Counted from the first letter of the stretch, positions 20,690 through 31,307 are shown. The stretch is DNA of 60,476 bases from Oscillatoriales cyanobacterium USR001 (GCA_001698425.1 MBRE01000037.1:136633-197108), one strand, 5' to 3'. The notes: generated from the sequence alone by a model not told the origin. Program-made: numbers and translations.

Positions 20690-23600
20690 CTACTTTATCA
20701 GATTTAGGGTCGATCGATCCAATTCTAACTGGCCTTGTTTCAGTTTTAATCTTGATCGATCCAATTCTATCTGCATTTCTTCTGCTGTTTGTTTCCAACT
20801 ATTCAACTGAGATTTTACCCATTCCTTTTCCGATTGACTCGCATCTAATTTAGCTTGTACCTCCTGAGTTGTGCGTTGCCAAGTTTCGACTTGCACTGCT
20901 AACTGAGATTTTTCTGCTTGAGTTTGCTGTAGTTGTGACTCTTTTTCTTCTAACTGAGACTGTAATTTATCCAGAGATTGGGTAAATTGTGCTTGTATCT
21001 GTTGCACTTGCTGGGCCAACTCTTTTGCTTCTGCGATAAAAGCTTCTTTTTGAGCTTCTAAAATAGCGGAGTTAGCTTCTGCATACGGTTGATATTTGTT
21101 AAAAATAATCTCCCTAGTGCGAGTAAAATCAGCGCGGTTATGGCTACTTGTGTTAGTGCCATCATTTCTTTGGGTAAATTCGCAGGTAGTTTCTTTGATA
21201 TGGGCGATGTCAAATTGGCGAGATAGCCTAATTATTAAATCCCAATCTTCATGGGTTGATAGGGTTTCATCAAATAAGCCCACTTCATCTAAGCAGGATT
21301 TTTCGTGCATTAGACATAAGTTAGGAGTGCAGTTACTCACTAAGATTTTGTCCTTGTCAAAGTCTAGGGAGTAGGGTACACTACGGTTAATTGTCACATA
21401 TTCACCATTTTGTTTTTCCTGTTGCGCCATGACAGCATCGGTGTAGGCGATTTTATATTCGCTATTTTCTAGGAATTTGACTAGGGTTTCGATGTGATTG
21501 GGGTAGTAGTTATCATCGTCATCTAAGTAGGCGATGTATTTACCACGGGCGGCGCGGATGCCAGTGTTACGGGCGGCGGAGCGTTCGAGAGCGCGATCGT
21601 GTTTTTTATAGACAATGTTACCCTTGGTATTGAGGCGTGATATGACTGATTGTACGTCAACACCACCATCATTAACTACGATGATTTCTAATTCAGTGAA
21701 TGTTTGATTAAGGACACTTTGAATAGCTTGGGTAAGCATTTCTGGGCGGTTTTTAGTGGGGATGATGACAGTGACAAAAGGCTGGATCAGTTTAGGAGCC
21801 AATATAGGTTTCTCATCTAAGTCTCGATACTCGTTCCATATACGATGAGTTTCATCTGTTCCCAGTTCTCCAGAGGTTGACAACCCTTGGGGGTTAAAAT
21901 AGTATAAACCAAGAACTTCTGGTAATCGTACCAACTTTTCTGTTTTGCCAATCCTCAGCCAAAACTCATAATCTCCAGCTGCCTTAAATTCATATCTGAA
22001 ATAACCATACTTGTTGTGTAATGATTTTCTCCAGAGTGGTTGTGGACCGATAATGCACCGTTTTTCCAGTTCGCTATAGGAATAAACAGGCCAATTCCAA
22101 GTTTCCGTTGCTTGAGTTGTTGCCCATCTATCATTAGCCACATGAGTAATCAACTGATCAGCATAAACAAGACTCACTTCAGGATGAACATCTAAGTAGC
22201 TTGCCATCACTTCCAGTGCATCGGGTCTGTGTCGATCATCTGTATTAGCATTTGTTATGTAATCTCCTTTGGCAATTTTAATAGCTCGGTTCCAACTAGC
22301 ATAAAGCGTCTCCCGCTCAAGGGTGCGCTCATAAATAATATTTGGATATTTAGATTGAAACTCTCTGATAATTAATTGTTCATTTTGTTCAGAAGCACTA
22401 TCAATAACGATAATTTCCAGATGTCCTTTTTTGTATAATGATTGATCAACTAAGTCATGTAAACAACCACGAATAAACTCTTCAGAGTTGTATGTAGAAA
22501 CAATAGCTGAAACTTTAACTTTGAAGTGAGTTTTATACAGTGAGGTCTGAGATGAACTGTTGGAGACTATTTTAGGAGCAGGTCGTTGAGCCGTAGCAAA
22601 AAGCCATGAATCTGATGAATTAAGAGAAACAACATTAAAACTATGTTCAGTCAAGAGTTGTCTTAGTTGCTCAGTTGTGTAACCATTCCCAGCAAAGCCA
22701 TATTGCATCTCAGCAGATGCCTCTTCATCAAATCTGCCAAAATGAGGGCTACTAGCATCATGTACTTGAATTTTGAAGTAACCATTTGGCTTGAGCACTC
22801 GAAAAACTTCTGCAAAATAGCTCTTAACAACTGACACAGAGCGGATATGCTGAAACACAATTATGGAGTAAACAAAGTCATAATAGTCACTAGGCAATTC
22901 TTTTAAATCACTACCATTATTAACGTATAGTTGTCCATTCTGCTTGCCATCAGCCAAATATTGATGACCAAACTGAATCATATTGTCTGAAATATCTACA
23001 CCATCCACCTGTGCGAATAACTCGCGCATGGGTTTAACAACACGACCAACGCCACAGCCAATTTCTAAAACCTTCCAATTCGGTTGAGTTGGTATATTTT
23101 CTAGCATTTGTTCAACTGATACCTTAGCCGAATGATCCCAAGCCGCTATTTTTTCTGTAAGCGTTAGTTTGTCCACCTCTTCACTCGTGAACACTCTACT
23201 GAACATTGCTTCATGGAGAGAGTCCACATTCCAAAATTCCCGCTGTTTTGATAAAAACTCCTGGTTCACCTTAACCTTTTGATTAGTGTGAATAGGATTC
23301 ACTGAATACTCTGGTTTCTGCTTGATAGCCATAAATTCTTCATCGTTTAAGAAAATTGTTTGAGGGGCGGGAAGTAAATTTGTATATAAACCCCGTTGTA
23401 TTATAATTAATTCTTCATTAATTGCTTGATCAATTTCCTGCATATACTTGTCCCATAGAAGTTTTGAACGATTACTTTCATAGGAGCGAAAGCCAGCGAG
23501 AAAAGTGTCAACAAAAAATAGTTGTGCGTACCGCGAAAAGCGCAACCAAAGTTCAAAATCACCAGCGATTTTGAAGTCTATGCGTAACTTCGCACCAGCT

Positions 23601-26239
23601 TTTTCCCATAAGGTTCGTTTCCAAAATGTACTTTCTTGCTGAATCCAAAAATTGTCTGACAACCACTTTTTACTAAGGATATATTCTCGCGACCACTTCG
23701 GTACATCTGATACAATACAATCCATGATGCCAGCTTTATTCCATCCTGTAGGTCTGCCCATGAGCCACTCTACCTGCTGATACTCTTTGAAAACTGTTGC
23801 CACCTTAAAGAAGGCATCAGGATGAAACTTATCATCAGAATTAAGCCAAGCCATAATCTGACCTGTAGTTTTACTAAATCCGCAACTAATAGTTGCATAC
23901 TGACCTTGATTTGGGTGAGTATGCCAATATGCAAGATGCTTTTCATACTTTTTGATAATTTCTACTGATTTGTCTTGACTACCATCATCAATAATTACAT
24001 ATTCCAAATTGGGGTATCCTTGACCCAAAACAGAGTCAATACACTCCTCTAAAAATTCACTTTGATTATAAGATGGCGTAACTACCGATATCTTCGGGAA
24101 GGCATCACGCACCATCAACTCAACCCTATTAATTTGTGGATTGATTACGGATTGATTTTGCGAGGGATGACGTAGAGACTGTTTTTGCCAAAGAATGTTA
24201 TAAGAGATGGTTTTGCCAAATACTTCGTAATTCTGTTGAGTTGTAGATTGCCACCAGCACTTATAGGAAGTTTCCGACATTCCATATAAATCAGGATCTG
24301 CACCCACTTCGGAAAACGATATCATCTGGTTTGACGCAGGAACATTTTTAAACAAATAAGGCAAAAGTTTGTTAGTCCATACATCGTACTTTCTGATATG
24401 AACATCAAAACAATGCAGAGATATCCCATCAGGTGCTAAAACACGGTCAATATCCTCCAAAACTTTTTTGAAGGTATCTTCATCTTCGGGAGTATGCTCT
24501 AAAGCAGAAATACTAAATACACAGTCAAAATATTCGTCTGGTAATTCAGAACAAAAATCACCTATATACGATCTTACAAGATAGTATCCGTCAATCTCAT
24601 CAACCTTAGTCGGTCCAGTTCTAACACCATCAATCTTATCTACATTCCAGCACTCATAATCATGCTTCAACGCCTTAATAACTCTTGAATTTCCACCTCC
24701 AACTTCTAGTAACTTTGCTCCGGGCTGAAAATTGTCAATAATGAAATTATACACCAACAGATCTTGATAAAATTTGAGATCAAAAATTGGGTCATATTTT
24801 TCTGGACTAACGCCTAAGTAACAGCCAAATTGCCTAAACAATTTTAAATGACTCTTCTTAGAGTAGGTAAAGTCTTGAAAGTTACTCCAAAGTATCTTAT
24901 TAAAAAATGTGTTATCGCTTACTTGATCATGATTATTAAATGATAAACCAAGTGGATTTTGATCCTGAACCATAGGCTTGGTTGCTGAGGGATACAAAAG
25001 TTCATAGAACTTTTTTTCCAATAAATCTACCGAACGATTGATGTCAAAGAAACGCAGTGCTCTCTGTTGCCCATTTTGGGCCATAAGCTCCCATTGATCA
25101 GGTTCAGACAATAGACCATAGAGTTGACGTGCTAAAACTTCAGAATTTTCAGACGGAAATCTTAATCCACTAACTCCATCTTCAACCACTTCACCTGCAC
25201 CACCAACACCAGTTGTGATCACTAGCAAGCCAGCAGCCATAGCTTCCACTGGGGAAATTCCGAAAGCTTCTTCAGCTATGGAAGGAAAAACTAAGATATT
25301 GTGTCTACTAAACAATTCTACAAGCTGCTCTTGTGATTGATAGCCCAAGAATTTTACCTTACTCATTAACTCATTTGCTGCAACAAAGCTATGTAGAGTT
25401 TCCACAAAATTTTTGTCATAGTTTATATCCCCGGCTATAGAACACTCAAAATCGACATGAAAGTAACTATCAAGAATTTTTAGAGCTTCTAGTAAAGTGT
25501 GTACGCCCTTTGTATTGATAACAATTCCAGCAAAAACTATTCTTAGCTTATCAAAATGATCGCTATGGCGTTGTTTATAGAATTTCTGAACAAAAGCCCC
25601 AGGATAAATTACTGAAACGTCGTCAAAGTTATAGGTCTTAAGGATACTGTGTTTCACGTATTCACTAGCTGCTGACAAATGATAAAAACGGCTTGTGGGT
25701 TTCTCTAAAGGAGCATACTGTAAAAACGCAAAGCCCAAGTGATGAATTATAGGAATATTGTTTTGGAAAAACGGATCAAAAATTGCTGTGCCTAAAAGTT
25801 GGATATTGCCAACTAGACAAACATCCGGTTTAAAGTTTCTAATTGTATCTGTTATTATCTCCTTATTATGCTTATTAATTACATTAATTTCTTGATGGTC
25901 TTGTAGTACATTCATACCTCCCTGATAATCACCAGTTAGGATTAAGTCTCTTCTAATATTCGATTCTGGTGTAATAATTTCACCTAAGTAGGAAGCATTA
26001 GATGATAAAACTTGTATAATATGACCTCTTTCCTGCAAGATTCTAGCAAAACTACTTATCGAGCGACCATATCCTCCTAGCTCTTGAGGAGGATATAAAT
26101 TATTGATCACAAGGATATGCTTCTGTTTTATTCTGTCTAACGTTTCCAATTCAGCTTTAAACCTGTGTAGCAAAGATTTAGATTCTTCTAAACTAGCTGT
26201 GATTTTTTCCAATGGGGAATAAGATTCTTTTCTTGACAT
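20690..26239 (-). CDS. Giant multidomain glycosyltransferase/methyltransferase protein
   Basis: The 1849-residue product contains, in order: a GT4 (GT-B) glycosyltransferase, about 40-400, with EEAFGISPVE; a class I SAM methyltransferase, about 500-640, with LLEVGGGNS and ALEHTPEDED; GT2 domain 1, about 718-960, starting ISVVTPSYNQ with LNSDD; a second methyltransferase, about 1050-1190, with VLEIGCGVGR and FQHI; GT2 domain 2, about 1245-1480, starting VSAIVSTYNS with NTDD; GT2 domain 3, about 1486-1715, starting VTVIIPTKNR with LDDDD; and a Gln/Glu-rich coiled coil, about 1723-1849. No membrane segment or signal peptide is seen. An AGGAGG lies about 12 bases before the ATG. Four transferases and two methylases on one chain suggest ordered assembly of a methylated oligosaccharide. 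The start and domain reading are secure; the substrates are not known. I found no HIP1 octamer in this gene by eye. Confidence 0.85.
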   Translation of the reverse strand: MSRKESYSPLEKITASLEESKSLLHRFKAELETLDRIKQKHILVINNLYPPQELGGYGRSISSFARILQERGHIIQVLSSNASYLGEIITPESNIRRDLILTGDYQGGMNVLQDHQEINVINKHNKEIITDTIRNFKPDVCLVGNIQLLGTAIFDPFFQNNIPIIHHLGFAFLQYAPLEKPTSRFYHLSAASEYVKHSILKTYNFDDVSVIYPGAFVQKFYKQRHSDHFDKLRIVFAGIVINTKGVHTLLEALKILDSYFHVDFECSIAGDINYDKNFVETLHSFVAANELMSKVKFLGYQSQEQLVELFSRHNILVFPSIAEEAFGISPVEAMAAGLLVITTGVGGAGEVVEDGVSGLRFPSENSEVLARQLYGLLSEPDQWELMAQNGQQRALRFFDINRSVDLLEKKFYELLYPSATKPMVQDQNPLGLSFNNHDQVSDNTFFNKILWSNFQDFTYSKKSHLKLFRQFGCYLGVSPEKYDPIFDLKFYQDLLVYNFIIDNFQPGAKLLEVGGGNSRVIKALKHDYECWNVDKIDGVRTGPTKVDEIDGYYLVRSYIGDFCSELPDEYFDCVFSISALEHTPEDEDTFKKVLEDIDRVLAPDGISLHCFDVHIRKYDVWTNKLLPYLFKNVPASNQMISFSEVGADPDLYGMSETSYKCWWQSTTQQNYEVFGKTISYNILWQKQSLRHPSQNQSVINPQINRVELMVRDAFPKISVVTPSYNQSEFLEECIDSVLGQGYPNLEYVIIDDGSQDKSVEIIKKYEKHLAYWHTHPNQGQYATISCGFSKTTGQIMAWLNSDDKFHPDAFFKVATVFKEYQQVEWLMGRPTGWNKAGIMDCIVSDVPKWSREYILSKKWLSDNFWIQQESTFWKRTLWEKAGAKLRIDFKIAGDFELWLRFSRYAQLFFVDTFLAGFRSYESNRSKLLWDKYMQEIDQAINEELIIIQRGLYTNLLPAPQTIFLNDEEFMAIKQKPEYSVNPIHTNQKVKVNQEFLSKQREFWNVDSLHEAMFSRVFTSEEVDKLTLTEKIAAWDHSAKVSVEQMLENIPTQPNWKVLEIGCGVGRVVKPMRELFAQVDGVDISDNMIQFGHQYLADGKQNGQLYVNNGSDLKELPSDYYDFVYSIIVFQHIRSVSVVKSYFAEVFRVLKPNGYFKIQVHDASSPHFGRFDEEASAEMQYGFAGNGYTTEQLRQLLTEHSFNVVSLNSSDSWLFATAQRPAPKIVSNSSSQTSLYKTHFKVKVSAIVSTYNSEEFIRGCLHDLVDQSLYKKGHLEIIVIDSASEQNEQLIIREFQSKYPNIIYERTLERETLYASWNRAIKIAKGDYITNANTDDRHRPDALEVMASYLDVHPEVSLVYADQLITHVANDRWATTQATETWNWPVYSYSELEKRCIIGPQPLWRKSLHNKYGYFRYEFKAAGDYEFWLRIGKTEKLVRLPEVLGLYYFNPQGLSTSGELGTDETHRIWNEYRDLDEKPILAPKLIQPFVTVIIPTKNRPEMLTQAIQSVLNQTFTELEIIVVNDGGVDVQSVISRLNTKGNIVYKKHDRALERSAARNTGIRAARGKYIAYLDDDDNYYPNHIETLVKFLENSEYKIAYTDAVMAQQEKQNGEYVTINRSVPYSLDFDKDKILVSNCTPNLCLMHEKSCLDEVGLFDETLSTHEDWDLIIRLSRQFDIAHIKETTCEFTQRNDGTNTSSHNRADFTRTREIIFNKYQPYAEANSAILEAQKEAFIAEAKELAQQVQQIQAQFTQSLDKLQSQLEEKESQLQQTQAEKSQLAVQVETWQRTTQEVQAKLDASQSEKEWVKSQLNSWKQTAEEMQIELDRSRLKLKQGQLELDRSTLNLIK

Positions 26240-26313
26240 AGCTGATATTTACCTCCTGTTATCTGTAGATTTTTTTGATATTCCGTGAGAAACTTTATTT
26301 TTTTAAATTTTGA

Positions 26314-28887
26314 CTAGGTAGAATTGATTATTTTTAAACATTCCTGGTAGATATCTTTCCAGTCGCAATAATAGTTTGAGTGCCAACCTAGATTATCCAT
26401 ATCATCTTCTATTCCGACAACCATACTAGGATTTATCCCTTGTTCCCTCCGCGCAGATTGATTTGGTATTTCAGTCTTAAAAACTGATTGACTAGCATGA
26501 ACCACTCCTTTTTTATTCGCGACTCCTGAGAAAATAGCAATACCAGAACTAAAAGGAGCTATATAAAAGTCTATCGCCTGTGACCAGACTATTTTCTCTG
26601 AAATTTTGAACCCGATAGCATTATATAAACTAACAGATTGTCCTACCAGAGAAGTTATTTCTTTTAATGTCTGTAAATCTTTTTCAATCGCAGATTCATC
26701 AGCCGCAACATATTTTTCTTGTCTTGACCAACCATCAACAATCACTCCCATATCTGGGTAATTAGCCTGAAGATTATTAATAACATCTGCTATTACTTGA
26801 GCCTGGGATAAACACACACGGGTGTTATTACGAACTTGTATCCAAACCAGAGGAAAATGCTGTCTAGTGTTATTAACCATTTCTAAGAAAGGAATGCTAC
26901 AATCGTTCAACGCTGCTTTATTCATTCGATCTGCTAGTTTTTGACTTAGCCAAAATCGGGAAATGCTTAACATCAGAACCATTAACTTTTTTTCCAAAAT
27001 TAAATTAAACAACTCATAGTCACTACTCGCATTATATATAGGACAAATGGCAAGCTCAGGGAAAATGTTTTCTATCTTCAGTAAATTATGATAGCCCACG
27101 ACCACACTTTCTAACTTGGCGAGATTCTGATGCTCGTACAAATCCTGATAAGACTGTAACATATTAAAAAACGGGTGATATAGGTGATTTAGGACACCCC
27201 AAATGGATGCTGTACTTTTCTTATAAGGAAATAATATATACTCTTGAAATTGTTGCCATGAGCCAACAGCATAGGATTTGAATTTGTTTATGATCTGGGC
27301 GTAATCTCCAAACTCAACAAATGCTTTCATCCATAAAGGCTGTATTGCTATAATTAACTCTCTTAAGGGAAAATACAAAAACAACTTTATCCCGATATAG
27401 AGCCCTGTAATGAGGTAAAAAACTTCCGTTCCCACAAATCGGTAAACAACCATTGGTTGGTCGGCATTGGTGGCTAGATAAAAAGACTGATTTGATCTAA
27501 GTAACCTACCGGTGAAAGGATCAACAGTATAAATATACCCTGTCTCTACAATGCTTCTTTGGAACGGATAGACATCTTTCGCCACTTCTGCAATACGAGT
27601 GTGAGTAGTTCCACAAAAAAAATTAACGAAAGTCTCTTCTAAAGCTATCTCTAAAGAACTAGAACGACCAAAACCATCTCCTTCGTGTTGAATAAGTCTT
27701 AAGTTATCTAATGAAACGCCTATTTCTGCTAGAAAATCCTCATCCTCTTCATTTAAGGTAGAGATATGGATAAATTTATACTTTGTTCCAGTAGCAAAGT
27801 GGTATTCAGTTTTGCCAAGTATAGCTTCTTCTCCACTAATATTATTGCTAATATAATCCTCATCCAATGTTCCTAACTCATTCAATCCTCTCCAAATGTA
27901 GTCATAAACCTCTTCTACTGGCTTTTTAATTTGAGGCACCGCACGAAAACAATCAACAGCTGTATCTATGAGACATTCTTGTGACAAAACAATCCCCAGA
28001 TTGTGATAATGTTTTGCACTTTCTGGCTTGTTTTGGAATACTGTATTGTAACAATTGATTACCTGTTCTCCCAATCCTTGCTGAACTAAAATTACTGCTA
28101 ATTTCGCACAATTTTCTGGGTTTCCTGACTGGCTTTGTAAAGCTTGTTGATATTGGGTTAATGCTTCTGAAAATTGACCGCACTGGGCGTAAAGCATCCC
28201 TAATTTAAAGGATATATCGCCACTTGATGCTAACTTTAGTATTTCCTGGTAAGCCTCTATGGCCAATTCTATCTGACCTTGTTGTTCTAATAATTCCCCA
28301 GCCCTACGGAATGTAGCGATCGCGTCTTCTTCTTGACCTATTCTGGCTAATGACAATCCTAACAAATAATAGTCATGCCCTGACTCTGGAGAAAGTTCCA
28401 CAGCCTGACGATAGGAGGTAATCGCGTCTTCTATCTTACCTACTTTCGCGAAGGCAATACCCAATTTTTGGTAAGATTGGTGATAGGTTGGCTCAATCTC
28501 TATGGCTCGTTGGTAGTGAACTATAGCCTCATCCCATCTTTCTGCATTAGCTAGATTATCACCCGCCTTGGCCCAAACTTCCGGTTTATGATAAAGATCC
28601 TCACTATCCTCTAATTCTAGCTCTAACACGATCGCTTTTTCTAAGGACGCGATATGGTCTTGTTTTTTGCCCAACTGCAACCATACCTGCGCCAACTTTC
28701 TGTAATTTTCCACAGAGTTAGGTGACAAAGCAATAGATCTTTGATAATAGGCAATAGACTCTGGCCAACTCTTTAGTTCCGCATATAGCATTCCTATTTT
28801 AGCATAAGCTTCAATTAATTCTGGGTCTATTTTCACGACAGTATCACTGCCATAATTACTTAGTTTGTTATCTATTTTTTCCAGCAT
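26314..28887 (-). CDS. TPR protein, paralogue with the same unrecognised C-terminal domain
   Basis: The 857-residue product has about eight TPRs (residues 15-340) and a C-terminal domain (about 375-857) homologous to that of the 18545-20653 product. Shared positions include ETGYIYTVDPFTG followed by RSNQSFYL, VYRFVGTEVFYLITG, FPLVWIQVRNNTRVCLS, YPDMGVIVDGWSRQE, and an AQAIDFYIAPFSSGIAIFSG segment. Identity looks moderate in the domain and lower in the TPRs, so this is an old duplication. It sits between the FkbM/coiled-coil gene (48 bases upstream) and the 1849-residue protein (74 bases downstream), which suggests one transcript. A GT-B-like transferase function is an inference from fold pattern. 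Confidence 0.75.
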   Translation of the reverse strand: MLEKIDNKLSNYGSDTVVKIDPELIEAYAKIGMLYAELKSWPESIAYYQRSIALSPNSVENYRKLAQVWLQLGKKQDHIASLEKAIVLELELEDSEDLYHKPEVWAKAGDNLANAERWDEAIVHYQRAIEIEPTYHQSYQKLGIAFAKVGKIEDAITSYRQAVELSPESGHDYYLLGLSLARIGQEEDAIATFRRAGELLEQQGQIELAIEAYQEILKLASSGDISFKLGMLYAQCGQFSEALTQYQQALQSQSGNPENCAKLAVILVQQGLGEQVINCYNTVFQNKPESAKHYHNLGIVLSQECLIDTAVDCFRAVPQIKKPVEEVYDYIWRGLNELGTLDEDYISNNISGEEAILGKTEYHFATGTKYKFIHISTLNEEDEDFLAEIGVSLDNLRLIQHEGDGFGRSSSLEIALEETFVNFFCGTTHTRIAEVAKDVYPFQRSIVETGYIYTVDPFTGRLLRSNQSFYLATNADQPMVVYRFVGTEVFYLITGLYIGIKLFLYFPLRELIIAIQPLWMKAFVEFGDYAQIINKFKSYAVGSWQQFQEYILFPYKKSTASIWGVLNHLYHPFFNMLQSYQDLYEHQNLAKLESVVVGYHNLLKIENIFPELAICPIYNASSDYELFNLILEKKLMVLMLSISRFWLSQKLADRMNKAALNDCSIPFLEMVNNTRQHFPLVWIQVRNNTRVCLSQAQVIADVINNLQANYPDMGVIVDGWSRQEKYVAADESAIEKDLQTLKEITSLVGQSVSLYNAIGFKISEKIVWSQAIDFYIAPFSSGIAIFSGVANKKGVVHASQSVFKTEIPNQSARREQGINPSMVVGIEDDMDNLGWHSNYYCDWKDIYQECLKIINST

Positions 28888-28935
28888 ATTGACGCACTCA
28901 CTGTGTATTTCATAGATTATTTAATAACACATTAC

Positions 28936-31185
28936 TTAGCACTTACTTCGATTAAGTCTAGGTTGAATCAGCCTTTTCCACTCTTCTGAATTGGTCAATG
29001 CGTAGCTATCAAAATCATGTCCCTTTTCTGATGAAAATTTAGCAAAACTCTCCAACCAGTTGATTACGGACTCGGTTCGTGAAATAGGTGTGAATTTCAA
29101 AGACTCCTGCAAACACTGTTGCATTTTCTTCAAATCGCCACTTTGATAAGCATACCACGCATCCCACACCAGCAATTTATACTCAGTTGCAGTTATTGAC
29201 TGTGGTTCAGTGGTTACATACTGATGTTGTAACTGAGTCCTGACCAATTCTACCTGAGTCTGAGAGAATTGAGATTTTAATTGTTCCAATTCCTGCTGAG
29301 TTTGATGCAGTTGAGACTGAGACTGTTCCAATTCCTGCTGAGTTTGATGCAGTTGAGACTCGGACTGTTCCAATTCCTGCTGAGTTTGATGCAGTTGAGA
29401 CTCGGACTGTTCCAATTCCCCTTGAATTTGGTGAATTTGATAGTCAGCCCGTTTTAATTCACTTTTATTCTCATGTATTTGAGACTGAAACTTTTTTAAT
29501 ACAGTCTGACTTTGCTTCACATCCAACTGAGACTCTTCCAATTCCCCTTGAAGATGGTAAAATTGATGGGAAACTCGCTTTAACTCATTTTTATTCTTAT
29601 GAAGTTGATGAATCTGTGATTGAGCTTGTCGGAAGAGGCTCTGCGTTTCCTCCACTTGCGACTGGGACTGCTGCAATTGAGCTTTAATCTGATGGAGTTC
29701 AGATTGACTCTTGCCTAATTCAGCCTGAGTCTGGTGCAGTTGAAAGCGACTTCTTTCTTCTTCCCACTGAGATTGATAAAGTTGGGACTTGGTTTGTGCC
29801 AATTCTGTTTGAGTCTCGTGCAATTTACTTTGAGACTGTTCTAATACGGCATGAGTTTGGTGGAGTTGTTCCTGAAACTGTTCAGCAATAGCCTGAAATT
29901 CACCTAACTCCTCTTGTGACTCTCGTAACTCAGATTGAGTTTGATGTAATTGAGACTGGGATTTTTCTAACTCAGATTGAGTCTGATGTAATTGAGACTG
30001 GGACTGTTCTAACTCAGATTGAGTCTGATGTAATTGAGACTGGGATTTTTCTAACTCAGATTGAGTCTGATGTAATTGAGACTGGGACTGTTCTAACTCA
30101 GATTGAGTTTGATGGAGTTGACCTTGATACTCTTGCAACAGTGTCTCAGCTTGTTGGATTTGATCTTGGAATTGTTCCAATACTTCCTGAGTCTGATGCA
30201 GTTGAGACTGGAATTGCTCTAACTCAGATTGAGTCTGATGCAGTTGAGACTGGGATTGAGAACGAATCTGCTGTAATTCTCCCTTATGCTGCTCCAATTC
30301 CTGCCTCAACAAATGTAACTGAAACTTATAAACTTCTGCTTCTTCAGAATCAGGACTTGTGGCAACGTTATCTTCTGTGCCAATATTAATAGAGTTAGAC
30401 GGGCTTATTTCATAATAAGGGCTGCAAATTTTCCGAACTTCGTCTTCTGGCAAAGTCAAATTTCTAAAACTAATAATATTTCCATAACCACCATTTTGAT
30501 AAAAAATATTATCCGGCTCTAAATTCGATGTTTGTAAATCAAAGACCTTAGCTTCAGTATCTAAAGCATTATCCACCATAACACTGAAACCATATCCACA
30601 TTCTTTTAAGGCATTGAGACACTCCATCGTAGCACCAAAAAACTTGGGCGACCAACCATTTTGACCAGTAGCTCTGGTACTCCACCCACCATACTCAAAC
30701 ATCACTACACTCGGCAACCAAGCTTTCGGTAATTCCCTAAAAGCTCTAATCACAGTTGACTCCGCACCTTCAATATCTAATTTCAAACAAGTTACTTTCT
30801 CAGCATTGAAATTTAATAATAACTTAGATAAAGTTAATGATTGTACTTCTCGTGTTTCTGTAGAAACACCAAACCAGTCCGGTTCAAGAGAAGCATAATT
30901 ACTATCCAATCCAGCAGCCACATTTCCTAAATGAATAGTCTTAGTGCCGTTGACATCTGACAGACAGGCTTCTATCAAAGTAATGCCATCATATTGACAC
31001 AAAACCCGCACTCCATCAACAGGAAGAGGTTCAACTGCGACAGTTTTAAACCCCAACATAGCAAACATCTCGCAGTAAAAGGCAAATGTCCCTACGCCAA
31101 CATCAATACAAATCCCCTCTCTATTCCCGTCAACGATGGGTAGAACATGGCTCAAAATTCTTTGACAACAAGCTTCAACGCGCAT
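28936..31185 (-). CDS. FkbM family methyltransferase with long coiled-coil tail
   Basis: I place the start at the ATG at 31185, which has a strong AAGGAGG at 31193-31199. The frame extends to 31281, but that adds an implausible 32 residues. The 749-residue product has an N-terminal FkbM-type SAM methyltransferase (about 1-260) with ICIDVGVGTFAFYCEMF, VAVEPLP, the KLDIEGAE signature and FEYGGWS. A coiled coil of about 390 residues follows, built of Gln/Ser/Glu-rich 14-residue units (SQSQLHQTQSELEQ type), then a C-terminal segment of about 85 residues containing LLVWDAWYAYQSGDL. FkbM enzymes O-methylate sugars or small molecules. The coiled coil probably makes a rod or oligomer that organises the enzyme. 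It is the first gene of the apparent operon running to 18545. Confidence 0.85.
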   Translation of the reverse strand: MRVEACCQRILSHVLPIVDGNREGICIDVGVGTFAFYCEMFAMLGFKTVAVEPLPVDGVRVLCQYDGITLIEACLSDVNGTKTIHLGNVAAGLDSNYASLEPDWFGVSTETREVQSLTLSKLLLNFNAEKVTCLKLDIEGAESTVIRAFRELPKAWLPSVVMFEYGGWSTRATGQNGWSPKFFGATMECLNALKECGYGFSVMVDNALDTEAKVFDLQTSNLEPDNIFYQNGGYGNIISFRNLTLPEDEVRKICSPYYEISPSNSINIGTEDNVATSPDSEEAEVYKFQLHLLRQELEQHKGELQQIRSQSQSQLHQTQSELEQFQSQLHQTQEVLEQFQDQIQQAETLLQEYQGQLHQTQSELEQSQSQLHQTQSELEKSQSQLHQTQSELEQSQSQLHQTQSELEKSQSQLHQTQSELRESQEELGEFQAIAEQFQEQLHQTHAVLEQSQSKLHETQTELAQTKSQLYQSQWEEERSRFQLHQTQAELGKSQSELHQIKAQLQQSQSQVEETQSLFRQAQSQIHQLHKNKNELKRVSHQFYHLQGELEESQLDVKQSQTVLKKFQSQIHENKSELKRADYQIHQIQGELEQSESQLHQTQQELEQSESQLHQTQQELEQSQSQLHQTQQELEQLKSQFSQTQVELVRTQLQHQYVTTEPQSITATEYKLLVWDAWYAYQSGDLKKMQQCLQESLKFTPISRTESVINWLESFAKFSSEKGHDFDSYALTNSEEWKRLIQPRLNRSKC
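29931..30256 (-). repeat. 42-nt tandem repeats coding 14-residue coiled-coil units
   Basis: Units of 42 nt (two heptads) recur, with five near-identical copies between about 29931 and 30113. They alternate EQ and EK endings, giving an 84-nt higher-order period. More diverged units continue on both sides to about 29270. They are fully in frame with no unique spacers. Confidence 0.8.
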
Positions 31186-31307
31186 TCCAGATCCTCCTTG
31201 CTTATGATGATTATAGATTCGATGGCATCTCGATCGCATAATTATCCCCACGATCAAAAGCTTACCACCACTAAGGGACATTTTGACTACAACCCGCTGA
31301 AGACGCG

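Noticed and set aside
29931..30256. Regular 42-nt repeats that could suggest a CRISPR array
   Set aside because: The units are contiguous, in frame and code heptad coiled coil; there are no unique spacers and no cas genes.
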